Origin: Bacillus norwichensis
GTDB lineage: Bacteria; Bacillota; Bacilli; Bacillales; Bacillaceae_C
Assembly: GCF_014836955.1 (NCBI RefSeq)
Contig: NZ_JACSPV010000032.1
Coordinates: 1-49,951, forward strand
Direction of reading: 5' to 3'
DNA: 49,951 nucleotides
Numbering within the stretch: position 1 is the stretch's first letter; the number at the start of each line of letters is the position of its first letter. Below, one piece after another: positions 1-9,506 of this stretch. The notes beneath the pieces were generated by a model. It did no database searches. It saw only the letters and a list, made by a program, of their open reading frames with translations, and was not told where the DNA came from. Both the position numbers and the translations under genes were made by a program.

Positions 1-108
1 CCTCCTTCAGTTGATACATTGATCATACTAAGAGGGGCTGCATAAAAATATGCGTTGTTTGATTGGGGGCTTACTGTCATCAGCACCAAAAAAAACACAT
101 AACAAAAG

Positions 109-1089
109 TTATGCGTTTACAAATTGATTGGCATGATACTGTATTATTTTATCTTCAGATTTTATCAGCTTTCCGCATTTATGAAGGTATTCCAAATGCG
201 CAAGAGTTTCGGCAAGTGCAAATCTCCATTGATGGGAATTTAACTCCCTGTGTTTAAACACTTCAACCGCTGTTTCATAGGCAGTCTTTCCATCCTTTGT
301 CAGTTGAAACATTTCATTCAATCTTTCCTCATGATGAAAATTGATTTCCTTAATCCGTGCTGACAGGTCGTTGATTATTTTTCCGTGGGCAGGAAGTGCC
401 ATTTGCACCTCTAATGAACTTATTTTTTTTAAGGATTGTAAATAATCCTCAAGAGGATTTTGACTGCCGTATGGCCATAAACCGATATTAGGTGTGATTT
501 TATCTAGTACATGATCTGCCGCCAAAAGTAGCTGTTTTTTAGGCTGGTAAAAACAAACCATGCCATCGCTATGTCCGGGAGTTGAAATAACATCCCAATC
601 TTCTCCACTCAATCGCACTCTTCCATCTTCAAGGATAGTGAATTCCGGTAAGGGTAGGACATGATCTCCCATTTTTATAAATTGCCGCTCTACCTGCTCT
701 GCAAGATTACGAGGCATCCCATGTTCAACACAAGCATCCGCAAACCCCTCGACCATCAATTTTGACTCCCTAAAAGCCCGGTGAAACGATTGAATGTCTA
801 TCCTACTCATATAGACAGATGCACCTGTCTGTGTCTGCATCCATCCTGCTAATCCCGAATGGTCTGGGTGATAATGGGTTAAATAAATAGAATGGATAGA
901 GGTGGTTTTGATAGAAAGCTTAGAAAACACCATCTCCCATACTTTAATAGCTTCCGGATAATTGAACCCTGTATCAACAACAGCCCAACCGTCCTCATCC
1001 TTAAAAAGATAGCAGTAGACATACTTCATCGGAAAAGGAATAGGTATTGCTATCCTATAGATCTGATCTTCTATTTGTTGAATATACAC
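109..1089 (-). CDS. Metallo-beta-lactamase-fold hydrolase
   Basis: 326-aa cytosolic hydrolase of the metallo-beta-lactamase superfamily. The zinc motif THYHPDHSG (HxHxDH) lies near residue 72, with a second metal-ligand motif STPGHSDG near residue 171 and AADHVLD further on. The last ~100 residues form an extra helical domain, as in glyoxalase II/RNase Z-like hydrolases associated with CoA-ester pathways. The GTG start follows AGGAGG at a good distance; the nearby ATG is out of frame. It is the last gene of a paaX-hydratase-hydrolase set, 11 bp behind the hydratase. Substrate is unknown; a thioesterase or lactonase role in aromatic or fatty acid breakdown is inferred from the neighbours only. 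Confidence 0.85.
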   Translation of the reverse strand: MYIQQIEDQIYRIAIPIPFPMKYVYCYLFKDEDGWAVVDTGFNYPEAIKVWEMVFSKLSIKTTSIHSIYLTHYHPDHSGLAGWMQTQTGASVYMSRIDIQSFHRAFRESKLMVEGFADACVEHGMPRNLAEQVERQFIKMGDHVLPLPEFTILEDGRVRLSGEDWDVISTPGHSDGMVCFYQPKKQLLLAADHVLDKITPNIGLWPYGSQNPLEDYLQSLKKISSLEVQMALPAHGKIINDLSARIKEINFHHEERLNEMFQLTKDGKTAYETAVEVFKHRELNSHQWRFALAETLAHLEYLHKCGKLIKSEDKIIQYHANQFVNA

Positions 1090-1100
1090 ATTTTTGCCTC

Positions 1101-1852
1101 CTATGCGTTTATCCAGATCGGTTCTCTCTTTTCTATAAAAGAGCTCAGACCTTCTTGGGCATCTTTAGAAGGAATCAAATCTCGAAAGTAAACTTGTTCC
1201 ACTTTACCAATCGCCTCGGCAAAATGAACAGACAAAGCTTCTCTGATTGTCTTTCTCGTTAAAGAAAGAGCCAAAGCGCTCTTGCTTTTCAACTTTTGTA
1301 GAAGTTCTGAAAGAGCCCCTTCCAATTCATAAGAGGGAACTACTCGATTCACAAATCCCCATTCAAATGCTTTTTGAACATCGATCGTTTCACCGGTTAA
1401 CAATAACTCCATCGTCCGGTTCAGTCCGGTGATCCAAGGAAATGCCACAACAGAAACTGGGGGAAATAGCCCTAAATTGATTTCAGGCTGTCCAAATTCT
1501 GCTTTTTCGGTTGCATACACAATATCACAGAAAGTTGCCAGCTCACATCCGCCACCCAACGCAGGTCCCTCCACCACTGCAACCGTTGGACAAGGGATTT
1601 CAATCAGAAGATGGAACATCTTATGAAAAGCATGAAGCATAGGTTCAGCTTTGTCACCCATATGATCTTCCACAGATGCCCCTGCAGAGAATGCTTTACC
1701 TTCCGCACGAATGACTAATGCATGCAAACCTTTTGCCTCCCGAATATTTAATAGAGCATCGGAGATTCCAATCATCATTTGAATATTTAAAATATTTATA
1801 GGTGGCCGTTTTAAGCAATTTTATCTGTCACATGGAATGTAATAAAACTCAT
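1101..1852 (-). pseudogene. Enoyl-CoA hydratase/isomerase with an N-terminal frameshift
   Basis: The main reading frame (1101-1778) encodes a crotonase-fold protein with the CoA/oxyanion-hole motifs EGKAFSAGASVEDH and VEGPALGGGCELA, but an ATG at 1778 would remove the first strand that every family member has. Upstream, an AGGAGG site (1863-1868) precedes an ATG at 1852 giving MSFITFHVTDKIA and then a stop. Moving one base near 1813 restores LKRPPINILNIQMM, the normal crotonase continuation into the long frame. So the gene begins at 1852 and carries a one-base loss. Either it is recently inactivated or this is a sequencing error. It sits between paaX and the MBL hydrolase in one operon and would hydrate enoyl-CoA intermediates. 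Confidence 0.8.
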
Positions 1853-1870
1853 CTTATTTCTGCCTCCTAT

Positions 1871-2749
1871 CTATTCAATGCTACCTATGAATGGATCAAT
1901 TGCACGATTGCGGTCAAAAACTGGATTTGTATCCGGAGCCTGCTCAAAATTAGACTCAAAATATCTGATAGCCGGAATGGCGATCAACTGATGTATATTA
2001 AAAAACAACTCTCTCGCTTTAAATCCGATCCAGTCTTTTGGGAGTAAATCTACCGGAAAATTCGGATCAAAAAATAGGAACTTTCGATATTCATGGACAA
2101 CCTCAGTCCGGATGATAAAACATTGCTCATCCGTTAATGAGTTGTGCCAAGCGGATTCCTTAATCTTCTCATACTTTTCATCATACTTATTCATGAATTC
2201 TAGATGTTTACTTTCAATCTTTTTCATATCCCACCCTTTATTAATAATCTCTTGATTATCGTGTGAGACAAATGAACTTGAAGTAAACAGGATTCCATAA
2301 TCATTTAAATGATGTTCATTGACCATTTCCATCACTTGCTTTTCAAGAGGATTCGGAGTTGCCCATACACTATTCGATATTGGTCCAAACCCTAACCACA
2401 TCAATTCTTTGCGCAATTGATTCCTTACTTCTCTCATTTCCTCTGGAACAGAATAAGTATAGATGCGCCAAAAACCATCCCAATTATTGCTCGGTGTCGT
2501 GTAGACTCTTGAAACACCGTCTAGCATACTCCTTTTTCCTTTATTCGTTAATGAATAATAGCTTTTATTCCCAATTTTCCTTGATTGAAAAAATCCCTGC
2601 TGCACCATCCGCAAGGTTGCCCCTCTACAAGATGATTCAGAAAGACCGAAATGTGACATGAGCCGTATCATACTGCCGATCCAAATTTCTCCTCCATAAT
2701 GTTGGATGTATTCGCCAAAAAGTGTAAACATTAGTCCCCTGGGCTTCAT
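1871..2749 (-). CDS. paaX: PaaX-family transcriptional regulator
   Basis: 292-aa DNA-binding regulator of the PaaX family, which represses phenylacetate catabolism genes and is relieved by phenylacetyl-CoA. The N-terminal winged helix starts with the family-typical MKPRGLMFTLFGEY and includes GLSESSCRGATLRMVQQGF (residues ~35-53). The central domain has WDGFWRIYTYSVPE, and the C-terminal PaaX domain includes LPKDWIGFKARELF. Length matches the family. The stop lies 18 bp before the ATG of the enoyl-CoA hydratase, so they share an operon. The gene appears intact. The exact effector in this organism is inferred. Confidence 0.85.
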   Translation of the reverse strand: MKPRGLMFTLFGEYIQHYGGEIWIGSMIRLMSHFGLSESSCRGATLRMVQQGFFQSRKIGNKSYYSLTNKGKRSMLDGVSRVYTTPSNNWDGFWRIYTYSVPEEMREVRNQLRKELMWLGFGPISNSVWATPNPLEKQVMEMVNEHHLNDYGILFTSSSFVSHDNQEIINKGWDMKKIESKHLEFMNKYDEKYEKIKESAWHNSLTDEQCFIIRTEVVHEYRKFLFFDPNFPVDLLPKDWIGFKARELFFNIHQLIAIPAIRYFESNFEQAPDTNPVFDRNRAIDPFIGSIE

Positions 2750-2828
2750 CTTTTCACCATCTTATTTCATATTTTTTCACTTCCTTAATTATAACATTTT
2801 AAATTAATCAAATTCTCCTTGGGGTATT

Positions 2829-2925
2829 TTGCGCCCAAATCTTATCGAGCTAAGCTCTGTGGCATCCACCAGAGGCCTTAACTTTATTGAGCCGGGGTTT
2901 GAACCCTCTTACAAAAGTAGGAGAT
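2829..2925 (-). repeat. IS200/IS605-type noncoding relic, copy A
   Basis: This spacer piece shares long blocks with 9119-9300: a CGCCCA-ATTTTATCGA-like block, GGCATCC, TTAACTTTATT and GGGGTTTGAACCC. Read on the minus strand it contains GGGTTCAAACCC, an inverted repeat of the kind found at the ends and guide-RNA (omega RNA) regions of IS200/IS605 TnpB elements in bacilli. No transposase gene is attached. The repeat relation is seen directly; the IS200/IS605 assignment is from memory of similar sequences. Confidence 0.5.
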
Positions 2926-3038
2926 TTCTGATGAAAAACAATACTGAAACTCTACTGCTACTACCGTTACATTTTCCTTTTTGACTTCTGGTTGCACTGT
3001 CATCCTTTCTTCCTTTCTGTAAAGCTGCATTATTATGT

Positions 3039-3206
3039 TCAATCTGCCTTTTGCCATCTAATAAACTCAAAGACACTGCGACAATTGTTGCAGTAATATT
3101 GGGATACGAGCTGCGCTGTGCCAAAGGACGCCATCCTACTTACATCTTCTGACTCGCAAAAAGAACAACGTGGACTGACAGACATTTTTTGACTGATCCA
3201 TTTCAA
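3039..3206 (-). CDS. Short PaaD-like zinc-ribbon protein
   Basis: 55-aa protein. It starts at a TTG placed nine bases after GGAGG; an internal ATG at 3185 is an alternative start. The sequence has two Cys pairs, CSFC (residues 14-17) and CNNC (39-42), and the stretch SFGTAQLVSQYYCNNC, which matches the C-terminal zinc ribbon of PaaD, the maturation factor of the phenylacetyl-CoA epoxidase PaaABCE. Full PaaD proteins are about 160 aa with an N-terminal DUF59 domain that is absent here. A clear promoter and ribosome site suggest an expressed small gene rather than debris. It lies upstream of paaX on the same strand. Role in the cluster is inferred. Confidence 0.65.
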   Translation of the reverse strand: MKWISQKMSVSPRCSFCESEDVSRMASFGTAQLVSQYYCNNCRSVFEFIRWQKAD

Positions 3207-3256
3207 TTGTAAGATCCTCCATTCTTTTTATATTACCTTTATTTCACGAACGTATT

Positions 3257-3294
3257 ATAAACATAATATTATTGTTTATATATTTATTTGTCAA
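3257..3294 (-). promoter_or_regulatory. Promoter with a palindromic operator before the PaaD-like gene
   Basis: On the minus strand TTGACA (3289-3294) and TAATAT (3266-3271) are 17 bp apart, a good sigma-A spacing. The -10 lies inside a 23-bp near-perfect palindrome (3257-3279) with arms ATAAACA and TGTTTAT. Such an overlap fits a repressor site; PaaX is the nearest candidate binder, which is inference. Confidence 0.55.
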
Positions 3295-3346
3295 TATTTT
3301 TATTTTTCCATTTATTCACGATGTACTAGTGGATTGAAAAAAGAGG

Positions 3347-3446
3347 TCGCTCGATAATTTCATTTTTCGCACGATAAATCGAAAAATCGCACAATAATCT
3401 CGATTTTCGCACAATAAACCAGAAAATCGCACATTTCTTGGGTTTC
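3347..3446. repeat. Five tandem 20-bp units beginning TCGCNCGATAA/TCGCACAATAA
   Basis: Units begin at 3347, 3367, 3387, 3407 and 3427, exactly 20 bp apart. Each starts TCGC(A/T)C; most continue (G/A)ATAA and end in an A- or T-rich run. The ends are not palindromic, there is no reading frame, and the spacing is close to two DNA turns. The array sits in the spacer downstream of smpB. Confidence 0.85.
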
Positions 3447-3503
3447 GAAAGTAAATGTGTGTCTGTTTTCGAAAAAAAATGGAATACAGCTTAAAATTTC
3501 AAA

Positions 3504-3541
3504 TAAAAAAACATTCCCATATATGTTTGAGAATGTTTTTT
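3504..3541 (-). terminator. Rho-independent terminator after smpB
   Basis: Read on the minus strand: AAAAAACATTC stem, 13-base loop, GAATGTTTTTTT arm ending in a T run, 36 bases after the smpB stop. Confidence 0.8.
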
Positions 3542-3576
3542 CATCAGGGGGTATCTTGATATTCGATTCAGTTGGA

Positions 3577-4044
3577 TTACATTTTTTGGCGATCACGAAA
3601 TGCTCTTTCGATATCACGTTTTGCTTCTTTCCTTTTTAAATCTTCACGTTTATCGTATTGCTTTTTCCCTTTTCCGAGACCAATCAGCATTTTTGCAAAT
3701 CCGTTTTTCAAATAGATTTTTAGCGGTACAAGCGTATATCCTGATTCCTTCGTTTCGCCAATGAGCTTATTAATTTGTTTTCGGTGCAACAGCAATTTTC
3801 TTGTCCGGATTGGATCATGATTATATCGGTTGCCGTGTTCATACGGACTAATGTGCATATTGTGGATAAAAACTTCTCCGTTTTGGATACGGGCAAACGA
3901 ATCCTTCAAATTGACTCTTCCCGCACGAATCGATTTGATTTCCGTTCCCTGTAAAACAATTCCAGCTTCATATGTATCCTCAATAAAATAATCATGGTTC
4001 GCCTTTCTGTTTTGCGCGACCAGCTTTCCTTCTTGCTTCGCCAT
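3577..4044 (-). CDS. smpB: SsrA-binding protein SmpB
   Basis: 155-aa tmRNA-binding protein. It delivers SsrA to stalled ribosomes for trans-translation. Family motifs are visible: [29 protein letters not shown] near the start (residues 12-40, cited here in parts: [13 protein letters not shown] and [10 protein letters not shown]), RDRQKM at the end (the C-terminal tail that enters the mRNA channel) and the basic [10 protein letters not shown] region. The start at 4044 (MAKQEGK) follows AAGGGGGGAAG; a longer frame reads back through this ribosome site and is not used. The gene lies 84 bp after rnr, the usual Bacillus order. The tmRNA gene often found nearby was not seen in this window. Confidence 0.95.
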   Translation of the reverse strand: MAKQEGKLVAQNRKANHDYFIEDTYEAGIVLQGTEIKSIRAGRVNLKDSFARIQNGEVFIHNMHISPYEHGNRYNHDPIRTRKLLLHRKQINKLIGETKESGYTLVPLKIYLKNGFAKMLIGLGKGKKQYDKREDLKRKEAKRDIERAFRDRQKM

Positions 4045-4093
4045 TTGTACTTCCCCCCTTGTCACTCTTCATGATTAATCATTATAACATGTG

Positions 4094-4130
4094 AAAGAAA
4101 AAAAGGTTAGAAGCGTCATCTTCTAACCTT
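4094..4130 (-). terminator. Rho-independent terminator after rnr
   Basis: Perfect 11-bp stem AAGGTTAGAAG / CTTCTAACCTT with a six-base loop and a T run on the minus strand, directly after the rnr stop. smpB therefore probably has its own start or relies on read-through. Confidence 0.9.
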
Positions 4131-6462
4131 ATCGCCTTTTTCCGCGCTTTCCGTTTCTTACATTTGCGGGTTTATTGTCGTAGGACTTTTTCTTTCGCGG
4201 CTTCCTGGTCGTCCATTCCTCATCATCGCTATTTCCCTGAGGTCCTTTTTGCTTTTTCCCGCCGCTGTCCTTCAATTTGACGATTTTCTTTTGATTAGTA
4301 TCATCTGCACGATTTTTTCTACCCTTCATGCCGGCAATCTCAAAATCAATGGAGTGCTCGTCTTTGTTGACATTGATTACGCGGACTGTGACTTCATCAC
4401 CGATTCGATACACATTCCCGGTCCGCTCACCAATTAAGGCAAATTGGCGTTCATCATAATGATAGTAATCATCCGTCATATAGCTGACATGGACAAGGCC
4501 CTCTATTGTATTCGGAAGTTCAATAAAGAGACCGAAGTTGGTCGCAGAACTGATGATTCCATCAAATTCTTCTCCAATCTTGTCTTCCATATACTCCGCC
4601 TTTTTCAGTTCGTCCGTATCCCTTTCAGCATCCACGGCACGGCGTTCCCTTTGGGATGTATGCTGAGCAATCTCATCAAGCTTTGCATTCCATTTTTCAC
4701 GGGTCTGTGGATCCACTTTCCCTTCAAACAAATATTCTCTGATCAATCTATGGACAATGAGGTCCGGATAACGCCTGATCGGTGAAGTGAAATGTGTATA
4801 ATATTTTGTTGATAAACCGAAATGCCCAATGCTTTCCGGAAAATATTTTGCTTGTTGCATTGAACGAAGCATGACAGTAGAAACGACTAGCTCTTCTGGC
4901 TTGCCGTGAACAGATTCCAAGATTTCCTGAAGCGCCCGCGGATGAACTGTATTAGCCGCCCCTCTTACAATGAGATTGAAATTCGTGATAAATTCGAAGA
5001 ACCTCTGGAGCTTCTCCTCTTTGGGGTCTTCATGAATACGGTATAGGAACGGTACTTCCATCCAATGGAAATGTTCAGCAACCGTTTCATTCGCAGCCAA
5101 CATGAATTCCTCAATAATTCTCTCACCAATCGATCTCTCGCGTATAATAACATCCACTGGCTTGCCATCTTCTTCTACGATTACTTTCGCTTCTTTAAAA
5201 TCAAAATCAATAGCCCCGCGTTTCATCCGCTTTTTCTGAAGAATCCCTTGCAGTTCTTCCATCAATTCAAACATTGGAACGAGCGGCTCATATTTTTTTC
5301 TTAAAACCTGATCTTTATCGAGCAAAATTTTATTTACGTCCGAGTAGGTCATCCTTTCAGTCGTCTTAATAACGGACGGAAAAATTTCATGACTGACGAC
5401 TTCACCGCGGGCACTCAATTCCATTTCACACGATAATGTAAAACGATCCACCTTGGGGTTAAGGGAACAAATTCCATTCGACAGTCTGTGAGGGATCATA
5501 GGAATCACCCGATCCACCAAATAGACGCTTGTCCCCCGATCAAAAGCTTCCCGGTCAATCGGTGATCCTTCTGTCACATAATGACTTACATCGGCAATAT
5601 GGACTCCAAGCTTATAATTACCATTTTCCAATTTAGAAACTGTTACCGCATCATCTAGATCCTTAGCATCCGCACCATCAATTGTCACAATCGTTTCAGC
5701 ACGCAGATCACGGCGGTCCCCAATATCATTTTCATCGATCGCTTCCGGCACATTATTAGCCTGTTCCATCACTTCATCAGGAAAAGCAAGCGGCAAATCA
5801 TGCTTATAGATAATAGATAAAATATCCACACCCGGATCATTTTTATGCCCAAGTATTTGAACGACTTCACCCTCTGCATTTTTACGGTTCTCAGGATATG
5901 TGGTAATCTTAGCGATCACTTTATGTCCATCAACCGCTCCCATGCTGGCATTTTTCGGGATAAAAATATCATCTACTATTTTTTTATCATCTGGAATGAC
6001 AAAACCAAAATATTTGCTTTCGCTATAGGTGCCAACGACCTGAACAGTGCTGCGCTCCAAAATCCTAATAACCGCTCCTTCTCGTCTTGCTCCCCCAGTT
6101 AATGGTGAAACCCTTACGAGAACCTTGTCTCCATTCATAGCTCCGTTGATTTCATGCGGCGGGATAAAAATATCATCCATTCCTGGCTCATCCGGCAAAA
6201 GGAAAGCAAAGCCTTTCGCATTCCCGGACAGAGATCCCCTAACAAGGTTCATTTTTTCCGGTACACCGTACCGATTGCTTCTTGTCCGGACAATCAGCCC
6301 TTTTTCCTCCATCATTACAAGCGCTTTGACAAAGTCCTTAAAGTTTTCTGACCCTTCAATTTTGAACTCTTCTTCTAGCTCTTTAACAGTAAGCGGCTTA
6401 TACACTTCATCCTTCATATATGTTAAAATTTGATCGGTATAGCGCTGAATGTTTTCGTCCAT
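4129..6462 (-). CDS. rnr: Ribonuclease R
   Basis: 777-aa 3'-to-5' exoribonuclease of the RNB family that degrades structured RNA and works with the SmpB/tmRNA quality-control system. Order of domains: N-terminal helix-turn-helix (~1-70), two cold-shock OB folds (~70-230), the RNB catalytic domain with [12 protein letters not shown] near residue 265 (metal-binding Asp cluster) and [12 protein letters not shown] near 540, an S1 domain (~620-705), and a Lys/Arg-rich tail. The start at 6462 follows GAGGAGG at seven bases; the longer frame includes the ribosome site. It lies 17 bp after the esterase in the conserved secG-est-rnr-smpB group. Confidence 0.95.
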   Translation of the reverse strand: MDENIQRYTDQILTYMKDEVYKPLTVKELEEEFKIEGSENFKDFVKALVMMEEKGLIVRTRSNRYGVPEKMNLVRGSLSGNAKGFAFLLPDEPGMDDIFIPPHEINGAMNGDKVLVRVSPLTGGARREGAVIRILERSTVQVVGTYSESKYFGFVIPDDKKIVDDIFIPKNASMGAVDGHKVIAKITTYPENRKNAEGEVVQILGHKNDPGVDILSIIYKHDLPLAFPDEVMEQANNVPEAIDENDIGDRRDLRAETIVTIDGADAKDLDDAVTVSKLENGNYKLGVHIADVSHYVTEGSPIDREAFDRGTSVYLVDRVIPMIPHRLSNGICSLNPKVDRFTLSCEMELSARGEVVSHEIFPSVIKTTERMTYSDVNKILLDKDQVLRKKYEPLVPMFELMEELQGILQKKRMKRGAIDFDFKEAKVIVEEDGKPVDVIIRERSIGERIIEEFMLAANETVAEHFHWMEVPFLYRIHEDPKEEKLQRFFEFITNFNLIVRGAANTVHPRALQEILESVHGKPEELVVSTVMLRSMQQAKYFPESIGHFGLSTKYYTHFTSPIRRYPDLIVHRLIREYLFEGKVDPQTREKWNAKLDEIAQHTSQRERRAVDAERDTDELKKAEYMEDKIGEEFDGIISSATNFGLFIELPNTIEGLVHVSYMTDDYYHYDERQFALIGERTGNVYRIGDEVTVRVINVNKDEHSIDFEIAGMKGRKNRADDTNQKKIVKLKDSGGKKQKGPQGNSDDEEWTTRKPRKKKSYDNKPANVRNGKRGKRR

Positions 6463-6479
6463 TTTACTCCTCCTCTCTC

Positions 6480-7226
6480 CTATACTGTCCAATCAAGTCG
6501 TTCCAAAAAGTGCAGGATATCCTCATGGAGTTGTTCCTTTTCCTCTCCCAATGTGATGACATGACCGGAATGCTCGTACCACTTCAAATCCTTTTCAATG
6601 GATTCTGCTTGATTGTAAATAATATTGGCACTGTCCGGATTAATCATATGATCATGCCTTGCCTGCACAACAAAAAGCGGAGCATAAATCATATCCACTT
6701 GATCACAGACATCCGCAATCAGCTGTTGTAATGCTTTTAAAGTGTTCATCGGTGTTTTTTCAAATTCATGCATTTCCATATCTATCTGCTCTTTAGACTT
6801 TCCTTCGAACTGTTTAAATTCTCTTGCATAGTTCAGTATTCCCCGGTACATGACTTCCTCGCTTTTTATGTACATTGGTGCACACATTGGAACAATTCCT
6901 TTTACAGGAACAGTGTAGCCTAATTTAAGGGAAAATACTCCGCCTAGAGATAATCCTGCAACAGCAATTTCCTCATATCCCTGATTTTTTAGAAACTCAT
7001 ATCCATCCATGACATCTTTCCACCAGTCGCTCGGCCCAGTATGGACTAGCTCTTCAGGTGGAACCCCGTGCCCTTTATATTGCGGAGCATGGCATGTATA
7101 CCCATTCTTTTCCAAAAATCTCCCCAATATCCTGACATCGGCTGTATTTCCTGTAAAACCGTGAAGCAATAGCACAGCTCTTTTTCCTGATCTAAAAATG
7201 AAAGGTTCAGGAGCTTTGATTCTCAT
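6480..7226 (-). CDS. est: Carboxylesterase (Est30/YvaK type)
   Basis: 248-aa alpha/beta hydrolase closely resembling Geobacillus Est30 and B. subtilis YvaK, serine esterases that hydrolyse short-chain esters. The oxyanion motif LLLHGFTG is near residue 22, the nucleophile elbow GLSLGG near residue 92, the acid in QARHDHMI near 190 and the catalytic His in HSGHVITL near 220. The start MRIKAPEPF (7226) is favoured because AAGGAG lies eight bases upstream; the alternative ATG at 7250 has its only purine tract one base away. It lies in the conserved secG-est-rnr-smpB cluster. Confidence 0.92.
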   Translation of the reverse strand: MRIKAPEPFIFRSGKRAVLLLHGFTGNTADVRILGRFLEKNGYTCHAPQYKGHGVPPEELVHTGPSDWWKDVMDGYEFLKNQGYEEIAVAGLSLGGVFSLKLGYTVPVKGIVPMCAPMYIKSEEVMYRGILNYAREFKQFEGKSKEQIDMEMHEFEKTPMNTLKALQQLIADVCDQVDMIYAPLFVVQARHDHMINPDSANIIYNQAESIEKDLKWYEHSGHVITLGEEKEQLHEDILHFLERLDWTV

Positions 7227-7417
7227 CCCATCGATCTCCTTTTTGTCCATGCCTCTATAATCTGTTTACCCTATTCTAAGCAAACTATGTCCATCAATCC
7301 AATGATAAACACTGAGTAAACAAAGAATAAAAAACTGTTCATTTACATTCGAGCAGAAGATACTGAAGTTATGTGCTTATTTTCATTTTAAGTTCTAGCA
7401 GCTTTCAAAAAAAAAAT

Positions 7418-7451
7418 AAAAAACCCGGCCCTCACGAACCAGGTTCTACAT
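7418..7451 (-). terminator. Terminator after secG
   Basis: Minus-strand AACCTGG / CCGGGTT stem with a ten-base loop, followed by T5 A T9. It separates secG from est. Confidence 0.8.
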
Positions 7452-7456
7452 CCATA

Positions 7457-7690
7457 TTAAACTTCAAAATAGGCGACAGCCAAAGTAAGAATAAAAAACA
7501 GTACGGATAAAATAATAGTGATTCGGTTCAGGACAAGGTCCATTCCGCGGGCTTTCTGCTTTCCGAAAAGCTGCTCCGCCCCACCGGAAATTGCTCCTGA
7601 AAGACCGGCGCTTTTTCCAGATTGCAATAAAACAATAATAATTAAAGCGATCGACACAATAATCAACAACGTAATAGCTAACGTATGCAC
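7457..7690 (-). CDS. secG: Preprotein translocase subunit SecG
   Basis: 77-aa integral membrane subunit of the SecYEG channel. Two hydrophobic segments (residues ~3-22 and ~53-73) flank the cytosolic loop [20 protein letters not shown], the conserved SecG motif. The start is the GTG at 7690, nine bases after GGAGGTG; the ATG further up is part of the ribosome site. It lies between eno and est as in other bacilli, with terminators on both sides. Confidence 0.93.
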   Translation of the reverse strand: MHTLAITLLIIVSIALIIIVLLQSGKSAGLSGAISGGAEQLFGKQKARGMDLVLNRITIILSVLFFILTLAVAYFEV

Positions 7691-7738
7691 TGAGTGACAC
7701 ACCTCCATGCCCTAACAATAATTTAAATGTAGCATAAA

Positions 7739-7763
7739 CAGCCCCCCTGGACAAGAGGGGCTG
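7739..7763 (-). terminator. Hairpin after eno
   Basis: CAGCCCC / GGGGCTG stem with a short T-rich tail on the minus strand, six bases after the eno stop. The tail is weak, so termination may be partial. Confidence 0.6.
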
Positions 7764-7768
7764 AATAA

Positions 7769-9073
<1,305 letters not shown>

Positions 9074-9118
9074 TTATTAAAATGATTTTGCTATAATCAA
9101 ATGCGCTTTGACGTATTT

Positions 9119-9300
9119 ACGCCCAGATTTTATCGAACTTCGCTCGATAAATATCCTCTGAAAATTCGTAGCATCCGCAAAGGCTTTAACTTTATTCAGC
9201 TGGGGTTTGAACCCCACTGAATGGAATACCAATAGGCTTTTAACTCACCACTTACAGAAGTGGGAGACTACTGCTGAATGAAGTTAAACTTAAATGGACA
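9119..9300 (-). repeat. IS200/IS605-type noncoding relic, copy B
   Basis: On the minus strand there are two stem-loops: CCACTT-CTGT-AAGTGG, and TTCAG-GGGGTT-CA-AACCCC-CTGAA with small bulges. The second is the one shared with copy A at 2829-2925. This resembles the noncoding end of a TnpB-type element, where the GGTTCAAACC-like segment borders the guide RNA. No protein frame is present. It is inserted between gpmI and eno. Confidence 0.55.
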
Positions 9301-9312
9301 AAATCTGGTGCC

Positions 9313-9378
9313 CTGAGCCTGCGACGTACAAGGACGTACGAGTGCAAGCGAGGCGACAGGACGTCGCATTCTGAGCCT
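9313..9378. repeat. 50-bp hairpin repeat flanked by an 8-bp direct repeat
   Basis: The element (9321-9370) begins GCGACGT and ends ACGTCGC followed by ATT, giving 7-bp inverted ends. It is bracketed by CTGAGCCT at 9313-9320 and again at 9371-9378, like a target duplication. A diverged copy in the opposite orientation is at 14551-14597, sharing GTGCAAGCGAGGCGACAGGA with one mismatch. It looks like a small non-autonomous mobile or REP-type element. Confidence 0.6.
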
Positions 9379-9506
9379 CCCACTACAGGACACGTCTTTT
9401 TACTGCCCACCAAGCTCCATAGAACTCAGAAGCAAATACTTTAAGACGACTTACGTCTCTATATGCGCTAGTATGCTTTTTCCCCATACACGAGTGCTTC
9501 ATCTTT

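Noticed and set aside
2909-3124. 71-codon minus-strand frame overlapping the zinc-ribbon gene
   Set aside because: It lies in another frame of the PaaD-like gene and a repeat, with no ribosome site and low-complexity content.
3347-3446. CRISPR array
   Set aside because: Units are 20 bp in all with no separate conserved repeat plus unique spacers, and no cas genes nearby.
2750-3576. Searched for the tmRNA gene (ssrA) that often follows smpB
   Set aside because: No tmRNA-like acceptor ends or tag-peptide frame seen; only repeats, a promoter and the small zinc-ribbon gene.
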